From: Eriocheir sinensis
Lineage: Eukaryota; Arthropoda; Malacostraca; Decapoda; Varunidae
NCBI RefSeq assembly: GCF_024679095.1
Contig: NC_066515.1
Span: forward strand, 26,116,887-26,180,886
DNA length: 64,000 bases
Direction of reading: 5' to 3'
Below, piece after piece: positions 1 through 12,357 of this stretch; the stretch's first letter is position 1; each line of letters opens with the position of its first letter. A program made the translations under genes and the position numbers. The notes under the pieces were generated by a model. It saw nothing but the letters and a program-made list of their open reading frames with translations. It made no database searches and was not told the origin of the DNA.

Positions 1-655
1 TCTTCTATACGCCAGAAACGCCTTGGAATGAACAGGAAGGGTCGCAGAATTTGACCCTTACGAATGCCAAGCTATCTATCGAGTAAAAATTTCAAGGACA
101 GTTTATAATCGCCTCCACTAATTGTTCTGAGGTTATGTTTTGTAATTGTTTTCTACTGTACGCCAGAAACGCCTTGGAATGAACAGGAAGGGACGCAGAA
201 TTTGACCCTTAGGAATGCCAAGCTATCTGTCGAGTAAGAATCTTCAAGGACAGTTTATAATCGCCTCCACTAATTGTTCTGAGGTTCTGTTTTGTAATTA
301 TTTTCTTCTATACGCCAGAAACGCCTTGGAATGAACAGGAAGGGACGCAGAACTTGACCCTTAGGAATGCCAAGCTATCTAACGAGTAAGAATCTTCAAG
401 GATAGTTTATAATCGCCTCTACTAATAGTTCTGAGGTTCTGTTTTGTAATTATTTTCTTCTATACGCCAGAAACGTCTTGGAATGAACAGGAAAGGTCGC
501 AGAATTTAACCCTTAGGAATGCCAAGCTATCTGTCGAGTAAGAATTTCCAAGGACAGTTTATAATCGCCTCTACTAATTGTTCTGAGGTTCTGTTTTGTA
601 ATTATTTTCTTCTATACGCCAGAAACGCCTTGGAATGAACAGGAAGGGTCGCAGA
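1..655. repeat. Minisatellite, unit about 152 bp, about 4.3 copies
   Basis: Each unit opens with a TATACGCCAGAAACGCC-type segment at about 1, 151, 303, 457 and 608 and continues through a conserved GAATGCCAAGCTATCT segment. Copies differ by scattered substitutions. The array starts at or before the window edge and dissolves after about 655. No coding frame persists through it. Confidence 0.9.
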
Positions 656-849
656 ACACGCCCCCTTGGAATGCGAAGTTAGCTGTCAGGTTAGTTTTCA
701 TGGACAGTCAAGTTGTGTTCGTCCCCAAAATTATACTGATTCGCTGTTTTGGAGTTACTCTTTTGCGATACACTATTTGCAGAAGAAACACAACCAGCAG
801 GAATTTTCGTTAACTTTTTATTTATTTCTTTATGTCTTTTGCCTTTGAA

Positions 850-1900
<1,051 letters not shown>

Positions 1901-1904
1901 TAAT

Positions 1905-2325
1905 TAGATACACCTGTGCCCTCCTTCACCTGTCCTGACCTGACCTCATATCACCTCACCTCACCTCACCTACCCCTCACACCTGGGAATCGGGCGGCCG
2001 TCAGGTATTCTGTTAAAACCATCAGGTACTATACAGGTCATCAGCTCATTAACCTGCCAATCATCGCATCATTATTGTGTGTTTGTTTGACCTGCCCCTA
2101 ACACCTGAGCATTGGGCGGCCGTCAGGTACTATTGTAAAACCCTCAGGTACTATACAGGTCATCATTGTTTGTGTGTTAATTTGACCTGTCCTCTCACAC
2201 CTGGGAATTGGGCGGCCGTCAGGTACTCTGTTAAGACCCTCAGGTACTATACAGGTCATCATTGTTTGTGTGTTAGTTTGACCTGTCCTCTCACACCTGG
2301 TAATTGGTCGGCCGTCAGGTAATCT
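1905..2325. repeat. CAGGT-rich minisatellite, unit about 100 bp
   Basis: Three to four copies of a unit containing GGGCGGCCGTCAGGTA, CTCAGGTACTATACAGGTCAT and a TTTGACCTG segment. The pentamer CAGGT or its complement occurs many times per unit. Short open frames across it are by-products of the repeat and have no recognisable protein. Confidence 0.85.
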
Positions 2326-3425
2326 TTTTTTTCTTCCTTCTTTCCCTCCTTCCTTCTGTTTCCCCATATGTTCATCTCTCCCATTCCTCCTTCCTTTCTC
2401 TACCTCCTTCTTCCCCTTCCCTTCCTCCTTTACCACTTTCTTCCCTCCTTCCTTCTGTTTCTCCATTCTTTCTTCCTCATGCGTTCATCTCTCCTTTTCC
2501 TCCTTCCTTCCTTCCTTCCTTACCCTCCATCACCTTTTTTCCTTACCCTCCTTCACCTTCCTTCCTTCTCTTCCTCCTCCCTTCCAAGTTACAACGCCCC
2601 AGTAATCATCATCCTTATGCCTCTTCCTCCCTCTCTCATAACATAACATAACATCCGCAGGCAAGGTCTGTGTGGAGGTGAGTGGATGAGCAGGTGTGGA
2701 GTGGACAGGTGTGGCCCAATTACCTGGTCCACCTGACTTTCTTTTCACCTGACTGCACTCCTTCCCTCCCTTCTCCCTTCTCCTGCTTCTTCACTCATTC
2801 TCCCTCTGGCTATCAGCATGTTGCCTTCCCTCCCTTTCTTCTCCATTTCTCTTCCTCCTGTTTCCTCCCTCATTCTCCCTGAAGCTATGTTACCTCTCCT
2901 CCCTTCCTTCTCCCTTTTCCCTCCTCTGTTTCCTCCCTCATTCTCCCTGAAGCTATGTTACCTCTCCTCCCTTCCTTCTCCCTTTTCCCTCCCCTGTTTC
3001 CTCCCTCATTCTCCCTCTGGCTATGAGTATGTTGCCTTCTCTCCCTTCCTTCTCCCTCCCTCCCCTCTTTATTTTTTTTATTTCTTCATTATTTACCTTT
3101 TTCTTTCCCTTCCCTTCCTCCTCGTTTATCTTCTTCTCTTCCTCCTTCCTTACCTTTCTCCTCCTCTTACCTTCCTCCCTATCTCCCTTTTCCTTCCTCC
3201 CTCCCTTTATTTCTTCCTTCAATGCTCCCTTCTCTCTTCCTCCTCCTCCTTTCTCCTCCCTTAATCCGAATCCTCCTCCCTTCCTCCCTTTACTTCTTCG
3301 TTCATTCTCACTTCTCTCTTCCTCCTTCTCCTCCCTTAATCCTCCTCCTCTTCCCCTCCTCCGCCCTATAATCCCTCTCTATTCCTCCTCTTTCTCTCCC
3401 TCTCCTTCTCTTCATAACGAGAGAA
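2326..3425. repeat. Polypyrimidine tract on the + strand, about 1.1 kb
   Basis: The + strand is almost entirely C and T with CCTTCC-type runs, interrupted near 2600-2760 by a mixed segment rich in CAGGTG/CACCTG. Around 2870-3020 a unit of about 65 bp with CCTGAAGCTATGTTACCTCT is repeated. Open frames here are low-complexity and not genes. Confidence 0.85.
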
Positions 3426-3664
3426 AAAGAGACAGACAGACAGACAGACGGAAACAGAAAATGCAAAGGTCACTCAACAACATCAGCAACAATAACAACA
3501 ACAACAACAATAACAACGACAAAAGTAGCCCAATTGAAGAAGAAGAAGACTCTCCATATACCTCCTCCCTTCCTTCCTTCATCCCTCACAAAAACATTCC
3601 CACGATCACCAGCACACCTGAACGCTGCCCTAATTACGCCTCCTACCTGCACACTGAACCGGAC

Positions 3665-4095
3665 GTCTGGACAGGTGTGGCCAGGTAAAGGGAGGGAGGA
3701 GAGGAGAGAGGGAGGGATGAGGATGCAGGACTAGGAGGAGGAAGGAAGGATTTGGAGGGAGTGAGGGTGAGAGAGGAAGGAAGAGGCGTAGAGGGAAGGG
3801 AAATAAGGAGGAGGAGGAAGAAAGGGAAGAGGAGAAGGAAGAGAAGTTAATAAAAAGGAAGAAGGAGAAAGAAGAAGAGAAGAAAGAAGCAAGAGGAGAG
3901 GGAAAAAAAAGAAGAGGAAAAATGAAAAGAAGAGGAAGAAAGGGAAGAGGAGGAGAACTTAATAAAAGGAAGAAGAGGAAGAGAAGAAGAAAGAGGAGAA
4001 ATGAAAAGAAGAGGAAGAAAGGGAAGAGGAGGAGGATAAGTTAAAAAAAAAGGAAGAAGTGGGAGAAAGAAGAATGGGAAGAGAAGAGAAGAGAA
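3665..4095. repeat. Polypurine tract on the + strand, about 0.4 kb
   Basis: The + strand is almost only A and G (GAAGAGGAGGAA-type). It lies 250 bp after the long polypyrimidine tract, so the two can pair as an imperfect inverted arrangement. A (CTT)n array follows at about 4160-4208. Confidence 0.85.
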
Positions 4096-4389
4096 ATATA
4101 TTTTTTTCCTTCCTCTTCTTCCTCTTCTTCATCATCATCATCTCTTTCCTATATCTGTTCTTCTTCTTCTTCTTCTTCTTCTTCTTCTTCTTCTTCTTCT
4201 TCTTCTTCACCTTCTTCTTCCTCTTCCTATTCTTATCCTTCTTTTCCTATTATTATTGTTATTATTATTTATTTCGTTCACATCATCTCACAAACACTCA
4301 TTTCTTTCCTTCTTCTCTTCTCGTGTGACACTTCAATATCCTTCTAGTTTAGTATACGATCCGTGTGAATCTTACCAATGAACTTTCAC

Positions 4390-4392
4390 TAG

Positions 4393-4488
<96 letters not shown>

Positions 4489-4490
4489 TT

Positions 4491-4552
<62 letters not shown>

Positions 4553-4569
4553 GATATTTATTATTCATT

Positions 4570-4605
<36 letters not shown>

Positions 4606-4659
4606 ACGGAAATATCGAAACGAGTGACGTAAATCAAGATCGGAGTAGGAAGGAATTAA

Positions 4660-4732
<73 letters not shown>

Positions 4733-4983
4733 TCCCCACTCCGGAAGCAGGCTATATTGTTTCCTGTATCCTTTCTCTTCCTCTCTCTCTCTCTATCTCT
4801 CTTTTTTTTCTTTCTCCTTAATCCTTGTCCTCAATTATGACATGTGAGCGACAATGAAGATGAGGTGTCGCTGTCTTGACGTCACTGTAATTAAAGGGCG
4901 TGTTAGGTGAGGTGTTCATATTTGGGGTTTTGGTGCGGATATGCTGTTTGGTTTTAGGTTAAGAGCGTGGAGGGGAGGGAGGA

Positions 4984-5027
<44 letters not shown>

Positions 5028-5048
5028 AAGTCATGCCAACTCAAACAG

Positions 5049-5096
<48 letters not shown>

Positions 5097-5203
5097 TATT
5101 TAGCTTCAGGTGGGGGCGTCAACGGTGTGTGTGTGTGTGCGCGTGTGCGTGTGTGTGTGTGATTACATGGGAAAGGCCTTGAAAGAGGTGTGTTGCTCTA
5201 TGT

Positions 5204-5241
<38 letters not shown>

Positions 5242-5338
5242 GGTGTAATGTACTCCTTGTTTCCTCCTCCTCCTCTTCTTCCTCCTCTTCCTCCTCCTCC
5301 TCCTCCTCGTGGGATTTCTTTGTCCAGGTATGACGTAA

Positions 5339-5405
<67 letters not shown>

Positions 5406-5610
5406 AAATCAATCTTCAATAAATATTTAAAGTTATATTTGTGGGATTCTTTTTTTTTAATATGATTTTTCTTTTCCTATTACATTATCTTTATTTATTT
5501 ATTTATTTATTTTATTTAAGTCGACGTTTGAACTTTATAAGAATTCAAGTTTGCTTTCACATGACTACGTATCTGGAGGTGGTGATGGTGGTGGTGGTGG
5601 TGATGGTGGG

Positions 5611-5661
<51 letters not shown>

Positions 5662-5665
5662 CGCA
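4390..5665. repeat. Cluster of (AC)n, (GT)n, (AG)n, (CT)n and (CCT)n microsatellites
   Basis: Successive arrays: (AC)n about 4396-4490, (AG)n 4497-4548, (CT)n 4572-4603, (AC)n 4662-4729, (GT)n 4986-5027, (AC)n 5048-5094, (GT)n 5125-5160, (AG)n 5203-5239, (CCT)n 5260-5308, (GT)n 5342-5403 and (AG)n 5606-5655. Short unique spacers separate them. No gene is visible. Confidence 0.95.
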
Positions 5666-5839
5666 TAGCTTTAATCATTAAGTTATTTTCTATGTTTTTC
5701 CCCGGCCTGTTTTTCTTCTTAATCTTCTTTTTTTTTTTTCTTATCAATTTCCTCTCGTGTGGTCGTAGGATATCTGGAAGTGTTGGTCAGTTCCTCTCCC
5801 CTTGGATGGAACGTTTTGAATACCTAAAATTTTTCCGTT

Positions 5840-6260
5840 CTTAAATCGTTTCTGTCAATCTCTTCTTCTTCATCTATTTCTCTGTATGTCTCTCTAAGTG
5901 TGTGATTTTCCTTTTTTTCCTTCCTTTCTCTCAATTTCTTTTTCTTCATCTCTTTCTCTCTAAGTGTGTGATTTTCCTATTTTTCATTCCTTTCCGTCAA
6001 TCTCCTTTTCTTCATCTCTTTCTCTGTCTGTCTCTCTAAGTGTGTGATTTTCCTTTTTTTTTTATTCCTTTCTGTCAATCTCCTTTTCTTCATCTCCTTT
6101 CTGTCTGTCTGTCTCTCTCAACGTGGATGATTTTCCTATTTCATTCTTCCTGTCAAGCTTTCTTTTTTCTGTCTGTCTGTCTCTCTCAATGTGTGTTTGC
6201 CTCCGAGAAGGGCGTCAATGTATCCGCCGTTGTGTCATTCTGTCTGTCTGTCTGTTTCTC
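5840..6260. repeat. T-rich minisatellite, unit about 75-80 bp
   Basis: About four to five copies of a unit with CTGTCAATCTC, TTCTTCATCT, TCTCTAAGTGTGTGATTTTC and a T-run. It degenerates toward 6260. Confidence 0.75.
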
Positions 6261-6344
6261 TGATTGTCTGTCTGTACACAAACAAAATATCTAAAAAAAA
6301 AGTATTTATATATTTTCATCTAAAACACACGAGAACATCCCGAG

Positions 6345-7115
6345 GTTAATGTCCCTTCACACACATGACAGCCGGCAATTCATCGTATAAATCAACAAAG
6401 GAAGACCTCCCTTTGTTAGCTGAATAGTCTCATTACGGAGGAAGCATTCGTGCAAACATAATGACAACTTGAGTTACAGCTCGGTACGGTTCAGGGTCTT
6501 CACACACACACACACATGACAGCCAGCAATGTGGTATAAATCAACAGAGAAAGACCGCCTTCAATTAGCTAGCAAGTCTCATTTGTAAGGAAATATATAT
6601 GAATCTACTGTATACACTAACATAATGACTGGGTTAGAGTTATATAAGGTTAAGGGTCTCCACACACATGACAGCCGGCAATGCATCGTGTATATCAACA
6701 AAGGAAGACCGCATTTAGCTAGCAAGTCTCATTAGTAAGGAAATATATATGAATCTACTGTATACACTAACATAATGACTGGGTTAGAGTTATATAAGGT
6801 TAAGGGTCTCCACACGCATGACAGCCGGCAATGCAGCGTGTATATCAACAAACGAAGACCGCATTTAGCTAGCAAGTCTCATTAGTAAGGAAATATATAT
6901 GAATCTTCTGCTTACACAAATATAGCGACAGTTTGGGTTGCAGTTAGATAAGGTTAAGGGTCTCCACACACATGACAGCCAGCAATGCATCGTATAAATC
7001 AACAAGGAAAACCTCATTCAATTAGCTAGCAAGTCTCATTAGTAAGGAAATATATATGAATCTACTGTATACACTAACATAATGACTGGGTTAGAATGAG
7101 ATAAGGTTAAGGGTC
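6345..7115. repeat. Satellite array, unit about 150-155 bp, five copies
   Basis: Units begin near 6360, 6504, 6660, 6811 and 6966 with CACACATGACAGCCGGCAAT. They share AAATCAACAAAGGAAGACC, AAGTCTCATTAGTAAGGAA and ATATATGAATCTACTG. The same family forms a second array at 56095-57060 inside an ANAPC2 intron. Confidence 0.9.
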
Positions 7116-7427
7116 ACTTCAAGCTTTGCCAATAAAAGAGAGCTAGTAAATGTTATACCCTCCACGCACAAGGACAGCACATCCCACCCTGACCTCTGCC
7201 TTCTAAGTCCCCCCCATGAGCCCCTCCCTCCCCCCCCTCCTACACACACACATTGAATCCTTCCCATAACGTATAACAAAGACAAGTTCAGTGTACAACA
7301 ATCTCACCGAAACGTACGATATTTCCCAAACACTCGTGACTCAGAAACGCCTACAAACATGATTCTTTTGCTTGACATTTGTTTGTGGCTGGTGGTTTTT
7401 TTTTTTTTTTTTTTTTTAGGGGGAGAT

Positions 7428-7509
<82 letters not shown>

Positions 7510-7724
7510 GTTGCATAATATAGCATGACAATTTAGTTAAGTAAGTAATTTTCTCTTATTTACATTCTAATCTCTTCTTCTTCTTCTTCTTCTTCTTCTT
7601 CTTCTGTTTTGCTCTATAACCATCCACTAAACACAAACGTTACATCTCAATAGTCACGTTTGTTTCCAATGTTTCGACCGACTTTAGTTCATACGAGTAA
7701 CAACATCGGAGGTAAGAAACGTTG

Positions 7725-7801
<77 letters not shown>

Positions 7802-7920
7802 CTTCACACTTATCTTACCCCGACCTGATTCTCCGTCAAGGCCTTTCCTCACGACCCACAAGACAGACAGACAGACAGACAGAAAAATAAAGAGATATAT
7901 ATGTACCTCTACCCTCATCT
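7116..7920. repeat. Unique A/T-rich DNA with long (GT)n and (CA)n arrays
   Basis: A poly-T run at 7397-7417 is followed by (GT)n at about 7430-7507, (CTT)n at 7569-7604 and (CA)n at 7726-7799. A short (GACA)n tract lies near 7860-7882. I see no gene. Confidence 0.85.
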
Positions 7921-7984
7921 AGTGTCTGTTTCTCTTATTTGATATGGTAGACAGTCTTTCTCATCTCGTAACCATTTCAGGACT

Positions 7985-8300
7985 TACACATTTGATAAGG
8001 CTTTCGTAGGAGCTGTGTCAGTATGTCCACGGGTAGTTTTATGAGCCTAGGGATAGTTCGACGAGGCTTCTACACCATGAACCTAAAAAAGCACTCCTGA
8101 GAACCCTTTGTAGACTTTGGAAGTAACTTTTGTGATAGGCCTTAACACATCCACAATTGATAAGGCTTTCGTAGAGATTGTGTCGGTATTTCCACGGGTA
8201 GTTTTCTGAGCCTAGGGATAGTTTGACGAGGCTTCTGTACCATGAACCTAAAAACACTCATGAGAACCCGACTAATCTCAGTGGCCTTTGGAAATCCTAG
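7985..8300. repeat. Dispersed repeat family W, two tandem copies
   Basis: Two copies of a unit of about 180 bp starting TTTGATAAGGCTTTCGTAG, with a CCACGGGTAGTTTT segment and ending near ACCATGAACCTAAAAA. Relatives occur once at about 51390-51535 and in tandem at 59885-60420. Function and class unknown. Confidence 0.8.
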
Positions 8301-8317
8301 TTGTTGTGAGCCCCGAA

Positions 8318-9825
8318 AGCGTCTTAAGGCGGCGTCACGCAGGGCAAATTTCTCCCGACATGTTACTCGTTTTTGTTGGCGGTTGGGCAAAATGAACAAC
8401 CACCAGCAAGATTTGGCGGATCGGGAAGGATGGACAACGGTTGGTTTGTTGGTTGGTTGGGAGAAATCGGGGTCAAATGACATTCGTGCTTTAAGCTGTA
8501 AATGTAAATTGAGAGTCAATCATCGTACATATTTGCACAAATTGTCAACTGTAAAACTCAAAAACCGACGTACATGTGTGAAGCCTTCATTTTCAAGTGG
8601 ACTTACACTCATCTTGCTCCCCTCATAGACCCACAACAGTACGGCAATATCAAGTCAACCTCCACCACACACTGCCTAATTAATCTCCTGGACTTTGCCT
8701 ACAGAAATCTTGAAAAACGCAAAACATCAGTTTCTCTCGCTTTTATTGATTTCCGAAAGGCTTTTGACCTAGTTCACCATACCACAGTCATCAACAAAGC
8801 AATAAACCTAGGGCTTCACCCTAACCTGGTCTCCTGGCTGGCTGATTTCCTGCACCAGCGTAAACAGGTGGTGAGATTTCAGGGAGTGGCCTCCCCTCCT
8901 CTACACCTTACTTGCGGGGTACCTCAGGGGTCCAAAATGGGCCCTTTGTGCTTCCTTATCCTAATTAATGACGCCCTGACCCACACACCCCACCGCTGGA
9001 AGTACGTGGACGACACCACAGTGGGAGTAACAGTTGACAACAGCAACCCAGATTATTCCCACCTCCAGGAAACACTACACAACCTACACACATGGACAAC
9101 ACAAAACATGGTCACCATCAACGACACCAAAACTACACTCCTACACATCAACACCTCCTCTGCACCTGTTGCCCCCCCTGTGGTGTCCATCAACGACACT
9201 CCCCTCCGGGTAGTTACATCAGCAAAACTACTTGGAGTCACCCTGGACAACAAGCTCACATGGAAGGAGCACGTCTCCCAGCTCACCAGATCTGCCACCT
9301 ATAAACTGTACCTGCTGAGGAGACTCAAAACGCTGGGGGCCCCTGAGTGTGCGCTGGCGAGCGTGTACTCCTCGTTCATCCTCCCCAAACTGACATACGC
9401 GTCCCCAGCGTGGTCTTCCTCCATCAACATCACGCAGCGCCGCCAACTTGAACGCGTCCAGAAGCGAGCCTGCAAAATCATCCTGGGCCCTCACTACACC
9501 AGCTATCAGGACGCCCTCGACTCCCTCCATCTCACCAGCCTACAACACCGTCACGAGACCCTACTACACCGGTTCGCTACCAAGCTTCTCAACCAGCCCA
9601 GACACAGACACATCCTCCCACCCGCAGTGAACCGCCCTCAGCACTCAGTGCGACACCACAACATTATTGCCCCGATACGGGCACGGACTGACCGCTATAA
9701 GAACAGCGCAGTGCCCGTGATGGTCAAATATATCAACAATGCAAATTAAGAGCAGCACAATTTGTATGTTTTGTAAATATTTTTCATTAGGACTTATTGT
9801 TGTTGTTATCATGATTATTATTATG

Positions 9826-9857
<32 letters not shown>

Positions 9858-10460
9858 GATTACTATTATTATTATCATTATTATTATCGTGATTATTATG
9901 ATTATTATTATTATCTTTACTATGATTATTGCTATTATTGTTATTTCTATTTTCCTTTTTATTTTCGATCCTAAACATATTACTTTGTTCATTTGTCTCA
10001 TTCATTTCATTTCATCTTCCATTGATGTATATTTTCAGCTCTAGGGCTGCCTGGTACTTCATGAAATAAACCGTTTATTATTATTATTATTATTATTATA
10101 AGTATGTGTTTGTGATTTATTTGTCCACTGTGTAAAGTTATCTATGTGTAAAGTTATCTATAACACTCAATTGACTGTAATGGTATGCCGGGTGGAGTCT
10201 GTGCCTGGCGCGAGGTAAACGAACTGTTTATGCAGCAGCACAATCTTCTAAAACCTTAATGTCCTTCTGATTCATGGTAAATTGGCTGGAGAGATCCTGG
10301 CGTGGTGTTTGTTATTGTTGGAGCGCGGCGTCAACACAACAGTTCAGGGTCAGCACAGTGTGATGCACAACATTGTTCGTTGGCGATATCACCAACGAAA
10401 ACGAGCAACATGTTAAGAGGAATTTGCCCTCTGCGACGCCGCCAATACCTTAGAAGCAAG
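8318..10460. mobile_element. Inverted-repeat pair around a LINE fragment, possible DNA transposon ends
   Basis: The segment 8318-8385 (GGCGGCGTCACGCAGGGCAA...) is repeated in inverted orientation at about 10375-10457 with roughly 80% identity by eye over 60 bases; shared blocks include GGGCAAATT, ACATGTT and CTCGTTTT. The span is about 2.1 kb and contains a truncated LINE. These may be the terminal inverted repeats of one DNA element, or two independent copies of one small element. No transposase is visible between them and I could not define a target-site duplication. Confidence 0.4.
8574..10095 (+). mobile_element. 5'-truncated non-LTR retrotransposon, reverse transcriptase C-terminal half and 3' tail
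   Basis: An open frame at 8574-9749 (391 codons) carries the reverse transcriptase core: FIDFRKAFD (fingers/palm), CGVPQGSKMGPLCF, and the catalytic box as YVDDT instead of the common YADDT. It then runs through a thumb region with KLLGVTLDNKLTW and QLERVQKRACKIILG. Endonuclease and N-terminal RT motifs are missing, the usual 5' truncation of LINE copies. The 3' end carries ATGAAATAAACCGTTTATT followed by (ATT)n, a tail type that also occurs at about 29460-29660 and 31445-31610. The long uninterrupted frame suggests a fairly recent insertion. Clade is not certain; Jockey- or CR1-group is likely. Confidence 0.85.
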
Positions 10461-10571
10461 ACTTAAATCAGACGACTGTAGTTCTTACACCGCCCTTAAA
10501 TTCTTCTCTCTTTCTCCTCCTTCTCTCTTCTCCCTTAATCTTCCTCCTTCTCCCCTCCTCCGCCCTTCAAT

Positions 10572-10617
<46 letters not shown>

Positions 10618-10928
10618 CTCCCTTCACCCTTAATCCTCCTCCTCCTCCCCTCCTCCGCCCTTCAATTCTTCTCTCTCTATCTCTCTCTCTCTCTTTCGGT
10701 AGTGGTTACATAAGAAGGGAGTAGAGTGACCTTGAGTGGATAGGCTTAGAGAAAACATTAGATGCCGACTTTTGAAACAACATCCCTTCTTCCAGCTCAT
10801 AACTTTTTATCTTATTTATATCATTGTTACACTTTGTTATTGTTAGTTTTACCTTTTTATTATGTAAGCGTAGTAGAGTAACTTTGAAAGAGCGGAAAGG
10901 CTTAAAACAATAGCTGCGGATAGTAGTG

Positions 10929-11006
<78 letters not shown>

Positions 11007-11125
11007 ACAGTGGCCTTTACAACTATTAACATCAGTATACAAAGCACTTTTTTTTCATAATTCTCCCTTTTATTAATTTTAGTCATTACTTATTTACTTA
11101 TTACTGTATTTTGAGGTTATGTTAG
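10100..11125. repeat. Non-coding stretch with (CT)n and (GTA)n arrays
   Basis: A (CT)n-rich stretch at about 10495-10700 holds a unit of about 100 bp repeated with CTCCTCCGCCCTTCAATTCT. A (GTA)n array fills about 10922-11005. The 24-base near-palindrome at 10376-10399 is reported as a finding. I see no gene. Confidence 0.8.
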
Positions 11126-11129
11126 AGGG

Positions 11130-11505
11130 AATGTCAGTGGTGAAAAGTGAGAAATGCGAAGGGCAGGAAAATTAGTGGAATGGAAGGGAAGGGAAGGGAC
11201 GGGAAGGTTAGGGGAGATATCTAAGGGAAGGAAAGGGAAGCGAAGGAAAGGAAAGGTAAAGTAAACAAAAATTAGGTAAGAAAAGGTAAGGTTAGCGAAA
11301 GGGAAGGAAAAGTAAAATAAGGTAAAGGAAGGTAGGATAAGGGAAGGGAAGGTAAGGTTAGGTAAGCGAAAGGGAAGGGAAGGAAAGGGGAGGTAAGGTA
11401 AGGTTAGGGAAAGGGAAGGGAAAGTAAAGTAAGGTGAGGTGAAATAAGGTAAAGAAAGGTAGAGTAAGTTAAGGTAAGGGAAGGTAAGGGAGGGTAACGT
11501 GGCTC
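11130..11505. repeat. Purine-rich degenerate array (GGAAGGTAAGGTTAGG type)
   Basis: Irregular repeats of AAGGGAAGG, GGTAAGG and GGTTAGG fill this stretch. The frame on the other strand is phenylalanine/leucine/proline low-complexity and is not a gene. Confidence 0.8.
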
Positions 11506-11711
11506 TGAGGACTCCTACACCGTTTCCTGTCACCAGTACATATATAACTTAACTTTCCATGACGTCAGAAGCACACATAACAAAAGACCTATTATAGCTT
11601 CCTCTCAAACACTCGGAATAGACGCACATTACTCACTCATCCCTTTCCGTTCGTCTTTCCTTTGTTACTTAGAGATGATTTTATAAACGTTATCAACTCT
11701 TTTTTTTTTTA

Positions 11712-11860
11712 ACAGCACAGAGACCAACTCAAGGGCAACAAATAGAAGATGATGAAAAAAAGCCCGCTAACTGTTGCTCTCATAGCGATTAGTATAGTGT
11801 GTCCAAAAGAGAGGTCAACTTCGGAAGGAGAGGTGTCTTGATAAACTCTGATACCGTAAC
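11712..11860 (+). repeat. Dispersed repeat family S, copy 1
   Basis: A member of a short interspersed family. The arms are ACAGC...CTCAAGGGCAACAAA, then AGCCCGCTAAC, then AGAGAGGTCAACTTCGGAAGG and AGAGGTGTCTTGATA. Related copies lie at about 13668, 21170, 42868, 44310, 52910, 55755 and 60850. It is probably a SINE or a LINE tail; the class is not established. Confidence 0.7.
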
Positions 11861-11929
11861 TGCATTATTATGACCTCTGACCCTTTTTTTTCAAGGCGTG
11901 GATAGCTGGTTTTGTTTATTTCTTATACT

Positions 11930-12357
11930 TGCTTGCGACTGAGTTTGAATTATCTCGATTAACTCTGAAAATCCAGCTCATTCTACGACAAACACTTCTA
12001 TGGCTACCACCTTTTACGATTGAGTTTGAATTATCTCGATTAACTCTGAAAATCCAGCTCACTCTACGACAAACATTTCTATGGCTACCACCTTTTACGA
12101 TTGAGTTTGAATTATCTCGATTAACTCTGAAAATCCAGCTCACTCTACGACAAACATTTCTATGGCTACCACCTTTTACGATTGAGTTTGAATTATCTCG
12201 ATTAACTCTGAAGATCCAGCTCACTCTACGACAAACACTTCTATGGCTACCACCTTTTACGATTGAGTTTGAATTATCTCGATTAACTCTGAAAATCCAG
12301 CTCACTCTACGACAAACATTTCTATGGCTACCACCTTTTACGAATGAGTTTGTAATA
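11930..12357. repeat. Minisatellite, unit 81 bp, five copies
   Basis: Five units of exactly 81 bp: GAGTTTGAATTATCTCGATT, CTCTGAAAATCCAGCTCA, CTACGACAAACATTTCTATG and GCTACCACC. Because 81 is divisible by three and lacks stops in some frames, open frames of 129-143 codons run through it on both strands. They are almost certainly spurious. Confidence 0.92.

Noticed and set aside
2304..3688. Several Ser/Pro/Leu/Phe-rich frames over 100 codons
   Set aside because: They read polypyrimidine sequence in all frames; composition, not selection, keeps them open.
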